Shown here: positions 1 to 10,649 of the stretch, one piece after another | Position numbering within the stretch: position 1 is the first letter of the stretch | Layout: each line of letters begins with the position of its first letter | Source of the DNA: Laccaria trichodermophora | Taxonomy: Eukaryota; Basidiomycota; Agaricomycetes; Agaricales; Hydnangiaceae | Assembly: GCA_018417955.1 (NCBI GenBank) | Contig: JACTVC010000002.1 | Coordinates: 3,906,001-3,970,000 of the forward strand | Length of the DNA: 64,000 nucleotides | Direction of reading: 5' to 3' | Made by a program: the position numbers and the translations under genes | Notes under the pieces: model-generated | The model's input: the letters and a program-made list of their open reading frames with translations, nothing else | What the model was told of the DNA's origin: nothing | The model's database searches: none

Positions 1-355
1 TGCGTTGTGTGTCACCACTCGGGCGCCAGCCTGAGGAATTTCTTGAAGCGGAGTCGTCATAAACCTCCCTCTTTTCCCTATGATATGGGTCAGGATACAC
101 ATATCTGTCTTGGTTTACGTCTGGAAGGTCCCAGTCGTCATCCCGACGACCTCGCGATGAAGGCCCATCCCTTTCAGAATCGTAAGGTACTCTGCCTGTT
201 GTCGAAGAATTTCTGTACGTTCCGGTGCGGTTGGATGAGTGGAGAGGTCGAGAATACGTGTCCTGTGGTTCGTCCCCTCGTGCAGCGTTGGTGTATGATT
301 CATCTTCGTGTTCATTGTTACCTCCAGAGCGACGACCTCTGCCTTGAGAGCGCAT
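1..355 (-). CDS. N-terminal part of an unidentified charged, hydrophilic protein (runs off the window)
   Basis: On the minus strand an ATG at 353-355 opens a frame that stays free of stops to the window edge (118 codons). The translation starts MRSQGRGRRSGG and is rich in Arg, Ser, Asp and Tyr, with no hydrophobic segment, so it looks like a disordered, RGG-flavoured N-terminus. I do not recognise the family. The plus-strand frame over the same bases (7-453) is Cys/Trp-rich and looks like a shadow. The gene has the same orientation as MED17, whose stop lies 668 bp away. An intron could lie anywhere after the visible part. Coding is inferred only from the open frame and composition. Confidence 0.5.
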   Translation of the reverse strand, partial: MRSQGRGRRSGGNNEHEDESYTNAARGDEPQDTYSRPLHSSNRTGTYRNSSTTGRVPYDSERDGPSSRGRRDDDWDLPDVNQDRYVYPDPYHREKREVYDDSASRNSSGWRPSGDTQR

Positions 356-1022
356 GGAGAAGGATGCGAAGGAGCAATGAAGTGTGTTGGGGTATAGGAC
401 TTTGCAATGTATCTGGTGTGGAGTCAAGTGAAAAGCACAAGGGTACAGGCTGATACTAGAAAGTACCTAGTTTTGACGCTCCCCAGGTTGGTAATTTGCG
501 TAAGGTACTATTCACGAATTCGTTCTAAAGTCCCGCCAACAACCTACTGGTAAGAGTTCATGTTAAATAAACACAGTGTTCTTGTCTCGAAAACTATAAC
601 TTACTGGCTGAGGTTTTAGGAAGAAAATGATAACAGAAATACAGAAAAACTTGCTGACCGCGACTGGACAACAACTCGAAAGTAAGGGATCTTAAATAAA
701 CCTATCGTTTCTTGGGTTATGGATATCGTATGAGCATTTGAACGCTCCTTATGCGCGTTCTCCGCGCATGCATAGAAATTGGTAGTTTTTCAGGGATAAG
801 TCCTGATTTGGATGACCACAACTGACTAATTAAAGTATACAACTCCATCCAAGAACTTTTTCCTGTCCTTCTTCCAGCGTTGCACAAGCGCGGCGTCCAA
901 CAATAGTACGTTGTTTGAGAAAACGCGCCAAACGAGTAGAAGGTTCAATCAACAAAAAGAAGCGCCCAGTTGTATGGGAGTTCATTGAATCCAAAATCGG
1001 GCGTAATTCGCGAATACGCCAG
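356..1022. other. Intergenic region upstream of the partial gene and downstream of MED17
   Basis: About 670 bp of AT-rich sequence without a convincing coding frame. It must contain the promoter of the minus-strand partial gene and the 3' end of MED17. I see no repeat, tRNA or transposon end in it. Confidence 0.5.
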
Positions 1023-3193
1023 CTAGCGACTAAGCGATGCCATTTGCATCATTCTTTCTACCCAAGCCATTAGAGGTCCATTGCTCTCAGAGTAAATCTC
1101 CGACTGTCCCTGTCCGCCTGTCACTGTACCAAGCCAGAAAGCGGAACACCCAATCTTGAAGTCAACGCCGTGCAAGATGCGGAAGTTTCTGCAAACCCTG
1201 GGTGAGCCGGTGAAAGAATGCAATTTTTGTTACTGACAGAACGCAGCCCTCCCAGCGTGCAACGCACCGGTTCATATCGATGAACCAAGTTCCCCCATAT
1301 TTTTCCCGTCCAAGATCACAAATGCAGTGAAGGAGACTCCGTTCGATTTCGTCCATGAGCATTTGTGAAAGTTGAGGTATGGAAGAAAGTATGATTGTGG
1401 TTTGAGATAGATGCGCAGTTAAAGATGACGGAGCTGTGAAGGTCAAGCGCACGGTATGCCTAGGGTCTGGTCAAGTGCGAAAAGGAATGAAATCATATTG
1501 ACCAACCTACTATTGATTCTTATCAAAGCTTCACCACTGGTTGGCTCACGACCTCGCTCGCATAACAATTCCAGGAGCTCTGGGCCTGTTTCTCCGACAG
1601 GACGAAAGACAAAAACAGCGGACACACCCATTGCCGTTAAGGCCCGAACTGATTTAGATATCTCATTCTCTAATCGTTCGCAAAAAGCCGTGTATTGGAG
1701 GAAATCGATGATTGGTTGAAGGATCGGAGGAGGTGAGCTAGGTGAATTCAGGTTGCGGATAACACCAGTAGCACCTACCCTCTCTAGCTTGGCGTAGGCG
1801 TGCCGCCGTAAAAGAAGTATATGCAAACCATGGTAGATGAGGTCACAGGTTGTGTCAGCTATGTCCTGAGACCCAATGGCGGTCTCTACCTTTAGAAAAG
1901 AAATCAGCATTCGAAAACAGGAGAACAATCGAATGAACGCAACGAGTTCAAATCTGAGCTCCGCGCTTTGAGCGACATCGATTGCAATCAGCCGTTCTGA
2001 GACACGGGCAGACGCGGTGGGGAGATTTCCGGCCTCTCTGGAGAGCAGAGTGAATATTTCTTGTTCCACGATTTCTTGTTGTGCGATTCTGAGAGAACCA
2101 TCAAGCGTGTTTTCGTCCATCAACGTCGCAGAACGAACATGGCGTGGCGTACCAGGCTGAGAGGTGCTCAGAACCGATATGCGTAATCGAGTGTGCTGGC
2201 GATGTGGATATATAACTTCGTTAGACGCATCATGGTGGGCTATAGATGCAATCGCTTTGCGCTTAAAGATGGGTGATGCTGTTTTACTGTTGGTCAGAGG
2301 CTTGAAGTGGCCAAAAAAAATACAAACATCCTTCTAAACCGTAAGAGATCAGAAAATCCTTTGATGTTCTGTCCGCGCCCTTTCCGGTAGCAGAGCCAAG
2401 CGGAAGCGGAGCAGGTATAAGACCCCAATTTGCTCTCCTAATCCTGAGAGCATCTACCCAATATCTTTCGCCCATCGCCCGACTGCGCTCCATGACATCT
2501 GCTTCTGATTTGAAAAGGAAAGAAGCTTTTCTCAACGCTTCATCTTTGCCGCCGATGGTTAGTTGTGCATTGAATGCTTCGACTGAAATTATTGGAGGGG
2601 GCTTCTTTACTAGTGTGGCAGAGAGATGCGCGGAGGTTTGAGAGGGAAACTGTGCACCCGACGATGAGGTTAAAAGTGAGTTTAAGAGTTCCTTCGCATG
2701 CGACATCTCTCCTAACGCAACGCTAGTGGTTACGGTCAACTCCTTGTAGGTATCAAGGCATCATTCAGCACGCACAATAACTGCGGTAATATCTCCATCC
2801 TCATTGCGTAAAGTTCCTCGGTATTCATGGGTTGGAGAGAGTACTCCTTCCTTTCCAACGGACCATTCTCCAAATTTACCGTGCCTTTGGGTTCTTTGTC
2901 GGCGACCTGGGCATTGGTGAGTTCGAAGAAGTCGAGTCCACGCTCAGCAAAGATTCTATGTAGGTGATCTTTTAACCTCGCAGACGATGTTTCTTTGCTA
3001 TAATGGCGTTAGATGCATGATTGTGATGTACTGACAGTAAAACTGACGGTTCATAGATTCTTTCACCTTCAGGTGTGATGTCAAACAAAATAGGTAGACT
3101 CTCCCCATGGTCATCCTTGTACGGCCTCTCAAGCGAAAGGCTGATTTTCTTCCAAGACGGTTCGACACCCGATGTTGATGGGCCTGGAAGCAT
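1023..3193 (-). CDS. MED17: Mediator complex subunit 17 (MED17/Srb4-like)
   Basis: MED17 is the scaffold subunit of the Mediator head module, which links activators to RNA polymerase II in the nucleus. The N-terminal exon encodes SWKKISLSLERPYKDD and then FDITPEGERIYEP, the hallmark start of fungal MED17. Splicing 2998-3047 continues into KETSSARLKDHLHRIFAER, then GLDFFELTNAQ. Later exons encode LTVTTSVALGEMSHAKEL, an RRANWGLIPAPLP segment, a region starting MDENTLDGSLRIAQQEI, and a C-terminus ending MMQMASLSR before the stop at 1023-1025. At least five short introns are needed. I place the start at 3193 (MLPGPSTSG). An in-frame start at 3320 with a short extra exon is possible but needs a weak acceptor. 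A 7.3 kb retrotransposon begins only about 150 bp upstream of the start, so its promoter may be compressed or altered. Confidence 0.85.
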
Positions 3194-3339
3194 CTGTGAG
3201 ACGCGTAAATATGACTGACTGTCTTTAGTCCTTCTCGTATTCAAGTAGGAGCAGACTTGAAGCTGACAGTGACAGTTGACAGTTATTACCTTGCTTGTCA
3301 AGGTCTATTTCCACGGTCATAATTATGTGTAGTAGATCG

Positions 3340-3393
3340 CTCTAGACCATTGCCAAACTTAACCATACAAACTCGCCGTTGGTGCCCAAGGTC
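3340..3393 (+). repeat. Left split direct repeat A1 of the YR retrotransposon
   Basis: Starts with CTCTAGACC and ends with CCCAAGGTC. It aligns with 10587-10648 over its whole length, apart from one insertion of about 9 bp in the right copy; many mismatches are transitions. It lies about 65 bp before the Gag ATG, so it probably carries the 5' end and promoter of the element. Confidence 0.7.
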
Positions 3394-3458
3394 TTTCTGG
3401 TTCTGACGCTAAAAATTTTCTTCTCGGTCAACTCACAAATTTTTTTGACTTTTCCTCA

Positions 3459-4931
3459 ATGGCTGACGCTTCTGCCAACTCTTCTACTGCTCCTACCGGC
3501 ACTCCATCTACTGCTCCTACTGGTTCTGCAGGTTCCGCAGATGTGCAGTCTCATGGTACCCTTGATAGCATGCAGCCTCGTGTCCCTCGTACCCATACTT
3601 CTCCTGCTGTTATCCAGCTTTTAAAGAACCTCTCCTTCTCCAATATCCTCCAGCGGAACAAAAGGATTGAAGCCGATAATGATGTCAGAGCCGCCAAGAC
3701 GTTGAATAATGCGATGGACCCAATTGCCCACCCTCAACCGGGATCAGAAGTTGCTTCTTTGATCACAATCGATCCCGAGGATCTGGCCCGTTTAAGAATT
3801 CCCTCTTTCTTTGCTTCCGTCCGCGACTTTGTTTACACCAGCCTCGCAAAGCATCTTGCTGACGAAGACTTGAAAGACAAAGAAGAGAAGAAACGGAAGG
3901 ATGATGATGCTCTTGCAGAGGATTCCAGGGTTTCTAAAAGACGATGCATGGATGGCTCCAACCATGTTGAGAGAGTGGATGGAGAACCTATTCCTATTGA
4001 ATTCCCGCAATCGTTGTATGATACTGAACTCTGTGTTGCAGTTCCCCTCCCTTTCTTTCTCACCTGGAATTTACGGTCCCTGGTTGATGAGGCAGCTACC
4101 CTTCCTACTGTCAAATCCAACCCTGCGCCTGGGGAAACGAAAGGGACTTATATTCTAAATATAGAGAAGCTGTCTACTCGTTTTGGGAATGAATTAACTC
4201 TCACTTGTAGCCAATGGTCTGAGGCTGCCGCCAATATGTGGAATTTCCAGATTTTGAGGGACAAGTTGGGTAGTGAAGGCGAACATGCTTCATGGTTTGA
4301 AAAGCATTTTAATTTCTTTAATATGCTGTATAAAAGGGATGAACTCTATAATGTGTGGAAAGTTATGGAACTCGATTTCTGCCAGGACCATCATAGTCGC
4401 CACCTCAAGTTCAGTGTGACAGATTATGACAAGGCTTTGGGCCTTACGGAAGAAAGTCATAAATGGTGCAAGGAATTTCAAGATTTTGTTAATTCCTCTC
4501 AAACGGTGTCTGGGCGATCCGGTTCTTCTTACCGGGCTAGCGCCAGTTCCCTTTCTCAAAAGGGTCCGCCATGAGGTCCTTCCCTTTCTTCCACCTCATC
4601 CCAGCCCTTTCCGACAGGCAGCAGCAAATCGTCCTCCACCGCCGTCTGCCTCATCTGCGTGCAAGGGGGACATACTGTTTTCTTCCACCTCAAGTCTTCT
4701 TCCCCTGCCAAATTCGCTGACAGGAAAGCCGTCTGGGCAAAATGCAACCCTGGTTTCAGTCTTGCCACACCCAACAACCAAGTCATTTGCATCAATTGGA
4801 ACGTTCGAGGTCCTGACGCCACCTCTCAATGTTCCTCTTCTCACAGGGACGACCGCCTTCACTTGTGCTCCTTCTGTGGCAGCAAGGGCCATCACGCCCT
4901 CTCCTGGACTTGTCGCACCAAAACCTCATGA
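3459..4931 (+). pseudogene. Gag-like protein of the YR retrotransposon, split by one internal TGA
   Basis: The frame runs 371 codons from ATG 3459 to TGA at 4572-4574 and then stays open in the same frame to 4931. The first part has a Thr/Pro/Ala-rich head (STAPTGTPSTAPTG), a charged KDKEEKKRKDDD stretch and a structured middle (NIEKLSTRFGNELTLTCSQW). The part after the stop carries a cysteine motif, C-F-H pattern CSFCGSKGHHALSWTC, near 4866-4915, resembling the zinc-knuckle tail of fungal DIRS-type Gag proteins. The stop sits in CCA-TGA-GGT and is most simply a CGA (Arg) to TGA change. The protein would coat the element RNA. No protease is visible. The downstream RT frame overlaps from 4426 in the +1 frame. 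Confidence 0.7.
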
Positions 4932-4932
4932 A

Positions 4933-7158
4933 GATCTTTTCACTGTTGCATGCCCCCCTTCTCTCTCCTACTCTGACTTCTCGCCTTTTGTCGTTTCCTG
5001 TCCCCCTCTCACGTTCTCCACCATTCAACATACTTCCATCTTCGAGCACATTCCGCACCCTTACGATCCCGACACTTTTGATTTCTTTCTTCATAAACAT
5101 TGTCTGCTCTCCGCTTATCCTCTTCTCTCCCATAACTTGCAGCATGGCTTTCCCCTGGGTTGCATGCCCGCGCTTACAGAGACCGTCATTCTACCCAATA
5201 ACCCTTCTACCTTCCCTTACATGCATGACATAAAGGACTACTTGCAAAAGGAACTCTTGGTGGGTAGAATGTCAGGTCCTTTCTCTCATGAGGAGGCAGA
5301 ATACATTCTGCGTGGCCCCTTCTTTTCTTCCCCATTTATTGTGGATGTCCAGCCTCAGCAACCTGGCACGCCAGATAAAATCAGGATTTGCCAGCATTTA
5401 TCAAAGGCTTCCAAGTCCTATCCCTCTGTCAATTCACATATTCGGAAGGAACATTTCCTGACACGTTTTGACCTCACGACTAAGGTTGCTGACATCGTGA
5501 GTTTCCTCCTTCTCTGTTTCTTCCCCACACTTTCTCTCCTTTTTTGTTATGGCCCCCTTTGTGTTTAGTGCGTGGGGTGTGCCTTTCTCCTTTACTGCTC
5601 TATGCAGTTTGAGGTATTTGCATTCTTAATGCATTACCATGGACACTTGTCCTTGATCCTCTTGCATACTTTGTGCCTCTTAAAGCACCTTGTGCTTTCT
5701 TTGCGACTGGGCACTTCTTTGCCCTTGTCCTTGCTTTCTGTTCTTTTTGCGCATCTCGCACCTCTCAAGTACCTTGTGCTTTCTTTGTGTCCAGGCATTT
5801 CTTTGCTCTTGTCATCATTTCCTTGCGTGCTTTGCTGCTTTTTCGTCTTCCTTCTCCTTTCTATCCAGGCATTTCCTTTGCCCATTTTCTTGTCTTTCTT
5901 GCGTGTTATGTGACTTTCTCTACTTTGCACTCCTTGTGCTTACCTCTCCTTTTTCAAGATCGCTCTCACTCCTCTGGGGACTCAGGCATGTACTTTGGAC
6001 ATTGCAAAATTCCATCGTACTTGCCCTGTTTTGCCTTCCCATAAGCCCTGGCTGGAGGTCCAGGGTCCTCCTGGCCATTTCTTTGTCAACCATGCTCATC
6101 CTTTTGGCGCCGCTTGTGCCAGCAGTAATGCTGGTATGATTGCCAATGCAGTGGTCAATATCTGGTGGGGGGAGGGTGTTTTTCCTGTCCCCAAATATGA
6201 GGACGACTTAAAGGTTTTCCGTATGCCTTCTTCAGCTGGTGCCTTTCAAGATGGCGACTTCACCTACAACTACGATCGGGCAGAGATGCTGCATTGCATT
6301 CTTCCATTGGGTGTCCCTTGGCATGAAGAAAAAGGGGATGACCATTTTCTTTTTATCACCAACTTTATTGGCTTCCGATGGGATATCCCAGCAAAGCTTG
6401 TTAGCCTTCTGGAGGAGAAACAGTTAAAATTTCTCGAGTGCGTTTGCCGTTTTCTTCATGACTTCAGTGGTCGTCCTTGCCACCTCCTTGATGTCAAAAA
6501 AATCCATGGTTCCCTTTGCCACATTGCCTTCGTATATATGGATGGACGTTCCTGCCTTCCCTCTCTCTCCAATTTCGCCTCTTCCTTTCACAATAATGAA
6601 CTTAGTACAAGGCATCCTCCCCACTCTATGATGACAGATCTTTCCTGGTGGCTCCAGAGGCTTGATGCAGGCAGCACCTCGCATGCTCTGCATCCTCATG
6701 GTCCTCTTCAGGATCTTGGATTGTACGTCGATGCCTCCACTTCCTGGGGTATTGGTATCGTCATTGGGAACAGCTGGGCCTCCTTCCAATTGTCTTCCAC
6801 ATGGAAGGTTCCTGGTAGAGACATTTGCTGGCTTGAGACTCTCGCTATTGAGCTTCTTATTTATTTCCTTGAACAGATGGGTCTGCACCATTGCTACCTG
6901 CCTATCCACTCTGATAATCAGGGGACCATTGGTGCGTTGGAGAAGGGGTGTAGCCCTAACTCTCACATCAATCTCTCTGTGCGCTGTACTTACCTTGTCC
7001 TTTCCGATCTCTCTATTTCACCAGAAATCATCTATATTGAATCCGCAGCTAATCCTGCTGACCCCATCTTGCGCGGAGAACCAGGGGAGGCTGGAAAGCA
7101 GATCTTCCCGGCTTTTACACTCCCAAGGGAGCTATCCAACTGTTTTATTCATGTTTAG
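4933..7158 (+). CDS. Reverse transcriptase-RNase H polyprotein of the YR retrotransposon, with a 462 bp intron
   Basis: The RT begins in the frame open from 4426 to 5568, with SGPFSHEEAEYILRGPFF, then DKIRICQHLSK and HFLTRFDLTTKVADI. A GTGAG donor at 5497 and a CAAG acceptor ending at 5958 join this in frame to IALTPLGTQACTLDIAKFH. Exon 2 carries FGAACASSNAGMIANAV and the catalytic YEDD box (6196-6207). RNase H follows, with Asp in LYVDAST (about 6730), Glu in LETLAIE, Asp in IHSDNQG (about 6912) and ESAANPADP. It stops at 7156-7158. The domain order RT-RH-YR without integrase places it in the DIRS order. The true start is unknown: there is no clear ATG, and expression by +1 frameshift from Gag is possible. 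Confidence 0.75.
5497..5958 (+). other. Unusually long, pyrimidine-rich intron inside the RT gene
   Basis: Begins GTGAGTTTCC and ends in a T/C tract plus TTTTTCAAG. The length (462 bp) is about nine times the usual intron in this window. It consists largely of degenerate repeats of CTTGTGCTTTCTTTG and GGCATTTCTTTGC. Removing it restores a continuous RT reading frame across conserved residues, which is the main evidence for it. Although it has long open frames, their Leu/Phe/Ser-only composition argues against coding. Confidence 0.7.
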
Positions 7159-7159
7159 C

Positions 7160-8652
7160 CTCAATCGAAAACTTACATCGTCGACCAGTGTCGTTGAGAG
7201 GTCTGTGGGTGAGAAACAATCTCCCATCTCTATCTCACTGCGCCCCACGCGTCCTCAAAACTCCTTCCACCCTTTTCAATGTCCATCCTCTTTGCCAACT
7301 TCTGATTGTCCTAACTCACCTTCTAAAACCAATCTCGATCCCCTCTGTTCACCATTGTTTTCTGACACTTCTCTTCCTTCTACTCATGTCATGTGTGCTC
7401 ATAAACCCCATGTTGGTCGGTCTATTACTCACAGCAAACTCCGCCCTCATGTCCCTGTGGCAGACCGCATTTTCTCTTGGTGCATGCCTTTTGGTTCACG
7501 TCACTTCAATGACATCACATGCAGACTACCAGCCCCTCTTGTCCATTCCACTACTATGGCTGTTAGAGGAGCCTTGGCTCCCAACACTAGGTCAACATAT
7601 GCCGTGGGCCCCCTTTGCTTCACCCAATTCTGTGACAAGTGGGAGATTTCTGAGGAGGCTCGCATGCCTGCTGACTATCTTTTGTTGTGTGCCTTCATTG
7701 GGGAATACAAGGGCCTCTATTCTGGCAACACTATCCGCTCATGGTTGGCTGGTCTTCGTAGCTGGCATATCATGAACCATGCACCTTGGTACGGTGATGA
7801 TAGTTGGGTCCACCTTGCTTGCATCTCTGCTAACAAAGAGGGTATGAAACACAAGCACCCCCTCTGGGCTCCTGTCTCTATTGAGCACCTTTCTTGTCTG
7901 CGTCGTGCTCTGAATCTTTCTGACCCCTTTCATGCTGCCATTTGGGCTGTCGCCCTTGTTACTTTCTTCAGCTGCCACCATTTGGGTGAAACTACCCTTA
8001 CCGTTGCTGGGTCTCTTGACCCAAAATTCCATGCTTTGCATTCTATGAAGTATGTTTTCTCTCTTTCTCTGCTCCCTTACCTGTCCCTTTCTTACTGTCT
8101 TCTAGAATTTTATTTCGTTCTTTGAGGGATGGTGCTTGTTCTGCAAGCTTTGACATCCCTTGGACAAAAACCACAAAAGAGCTTGGGGCTACTGTTACCC
8201 TGATGGCACGTCACGACAGCAACCCTCTTTGTCCTGTGGCTGCCTTCAAGAACCACCTTGATGTCAATTCTTCGGTCCCACCCTCCTCCACCCTTTTTGC
8301 TTACACTACATCTTCCAGTGAACCCAAGAACCTTCTCAAGCATGAATTCCTTGGCTTCATCACCAAAATTTGGTCTTCTGCCATGCTTGCCCATGTCTTG
8401 GGCCACAGTTTCCGCATTGGCGGTGCTGTTGAGCTTTTACTTGCAGGGGTACCTCCTGAAATCGTCGCTGCCACCGGGGGCTGGACATCCCTGGCGTTCC
8501 TACTTTACTGGCGCCATATGGATGAGATTCTTCCCATGTCCACCTCAAAAGCTTACAATAAAGCACACCTTGACCAGCTTGCTTCTATCTTTGAAGACTT
8601 CTGTATTGCTCACAGAATTCCTTCTTCATTACTTGACAACTCCACCCCTTAA
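7160..8652 (+). CDS. Tyrosine recombinase of the YR retrotransposon (first catalytic Arg apparently lost)
   Basis: The frame is open through RT/RH (from 6662), and the recombinase part starts after the RT stop. The N-terminal core domain (LAPNTRSTYAVGPLCFTQF) is followed by SCHHLGETTLTVAGSL, then a 56 bp intron (8050-8105, GTATG...TCTAG) that joins HALHSMK to ILFRSLRDGAC. The catalytic half contains GHSFRIGG (H codon 8404-8406, R 8413-8415), GGW (8482-8484) and the nucleophile Tyr in LLYWRHMDE (8506-8508). Relatives have R in the (R)LGE box, but here the codon at 7979-7981 is CAT (His), consistent with CGT decay. In the family this enzyme inserts a circular cDNA by site-specific recombination. 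This copy is probably inactive. Confidence 0.75.
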
Positions 8653-10550
8653 AATTGTATCCTAGCATACTGCCTACTTTACTGCCTGCCCACTCCTGTA
8701 CTTTTATTGAATATCATTTCGAACTTAGCTCTTTCCTGAGTGACACTCTATTGGGTTGCCTACTTGCCTCACCCTTGCCTCACCAACCTGCCGGCATGAG
8801 CTTACACTCGGTTTGGGCACTGCTGGTTGGTTTGGCAGGTGTAATTGAGCTCATTGAGCGCTCAGACCTTGTTTGCACACCTTTGATTTTGGACAGGGTC
8901 TTTGCGAAACCAAGTTATTTGTGTACACGAATTTCTTGGTCACCTTTCCTCTGGATACTACACAACAGTTATCTTATACAGTGCTTTGCACTGCCGTCTG
9001 CACACTGAGGTTTGGAAATCATGTTTGTATGTGTTGTACTGTGACTGCCACAAATGGAGAGAAACTGACCACTTCATCCAACAAGGCCTGAAATCTCCTG
9101 TGCTGAGAGATTTTGCTCCCCATGCCAAATGGCAATCCATGCGTGCATCGAATCTAATACCTGAGGTGCCATGAGAGCTGGGTGCGAGAGATTCAAAAAT
9201 TCCAATGCGCTCAGATCTGGTTCTAACAAGTGACAATCTGTGACGAACACATAAAACCAAACAGAGTTTTTGAAATTTGCTTGTGCAGACTAGACTCGCT
9301 ACCAGTACATTATGCAGTGACTTCATCCAAACAACTGCAACATCAACCACAACAAGGACAACACCACCTATCGGACTTGGAAAATTAGGGTCACCGCATA
9401 ACGACTGGGAGTAACGGCGCACTTTTAGAGAGGTCTCGTTTTGTGACAAAGACTTAGAAAAAAAATGTGTTTGCACCCAGGCGGCTTTTGTCACTTGCTC
9501 AATTCCTGTCTGTCTTCCATAATTCTTTTTGCACAATCTATCAATAACAAGGCTGCACTTGAGTTCTACCAGCAAATTACAGTTATTTCGGAAGAAATGA
9601 ATTGGGTAGAGGCAAATTTCGAGTTTTCCTGTGAGATGACAAGCTGGCATAGGGAATTTGAGATGAAGTTCTCCCTTGAGTTGGGATAAATTATGGGGAA
9701 CAGAAAGAAGGCATGGGGTAGAGGTATGGAGTGTTGTATTGAAGAGAATCATGCAGTAGGGAAAGGCTGAATTTGAGTGCACCTTGTGTTGAAGTGCTGT
9801 GACAGCTGTCAAAACATTTTAATGACATTCCTGGATGCTAAGCGAGATAGAAGATGCACCCATAGATCCCATTAACAACATCCACACATGAATTGAGAGC
9901 CTTGACCAGACAATATGGACTGGATCAGGGCGGTCAAATCCGAGTCTTCAATGACCTCAACCGCAACCATCTGACATCTTCAAAACCCCACAACCCTAGT
10001 GAGAGACGAAAAGCAATCTCCAAATCCAAGAGACCAACAAGGAGTGAAGTGCTGTCCCAGAACCAGCCAGAGAGAGTGCTGCCGTGACGCCAGAGCCGTC
10101 CCCTGCAGATCCAACAGTCACACAAGAGACACAGTTTTCAGACTTTTATGCAGATAAGCACCCTGGCAAATATCGACAGTGAAACAGAGGGTGCTGCAGC
10201 CTGCAGGAAACTGTCAGACTTGTATGCATGACAGATCTTGAGACTGACAAGGATGAGCCCAGTTTTTTGATGATGTCGTGGCATTTGAGAGCAATACTGA
10301 GTGTAATCATATCACGTTGGGAAACTGGACAATGAAAGCATTGTTCAGAGGAAAGCCAGGATGATTCAGACAAGAGCGACGACAGGAAGATGAAAAAATT
10401 CCACCAAGTCTTTTGTGACAAGTGTGACTTGGTTAAAAGTGCCCTGTAGCTCCCAGCCGGTTCTTACAGAACCTTCAGAGTCCGAATTTGTTTGGTGAGT
10501 AAGAACCAGTTGGTCATGAGCCTATGTGCAGACGGCAATGCAAAACACTG
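8653..10550. other. Long 3' non-coding region of the YR retrotransposon
   Basis: Nearly 1.9 kb between the recombinase stop and repeat B1 with no plus-strand gene. A 284-codon open frame lies on the minus strand (8958-9812), but it is Cys-rich, lacks recognisable motifs and is probably chance. I found no SGNH-hydrolase-like ORF of the kind carried by some Ngaro elements. Confidence 0.45.
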
Positions 10551-10581
10551 TATATTTATTTTATTGGTGCCGAAACATAGG
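10551..10581 (+). repeat. Split direct repeat B1
   Basis: 31 bp containing TTTTATTGGTGCCGAAACAT. It matches B2 (10650-10680) at 26 of 31 positions, and all five differences are transitions. B1 sits 5 bp before A2. Confidence 0.7.
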
Positions 10582-10586
10582 GACCA

Positions 10587-10648
10587 CTCTAGACCTCTGG
10601 CAAACCCAACCATACAATATTACAAACTTGCTGTGGCACCCCAAGGTC
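10587..10648 (+). repeat. Split direct repeat A2
   Basis: Right-hand copy of A1, from CTCTAGACC to CCCCAAGGTC, sandwiched between B1 and B2. It contains an extra TATTACAAA-like segment absent from A1. Confidence 0.7.
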
Positions 10649-10649
10649 A

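Noticed and set aside
4829..5233. ATG at 4928 overlapping the Gag stop as a coupled start of the RT gene
   Set aside because: The ATG is in a different frame from the RT motifs, so termination-reinitiation there would not yield RT.
5572..6139. Three Leu/Phe/Ser-rich plus-strand frames resembling membrane proteins
   Set aside because: They fall in the pyrimidine-rich RT intron; T/C-rich DNA always reads as hydrophobic residues. Splicing across it restores RT.
10147..10421. Minus-strand 91-codon frame at the 3' side of the YR element
   Set aside because: Short, Cys/Ser-rich, no family resemblance, and located in the element's non-coding tail.
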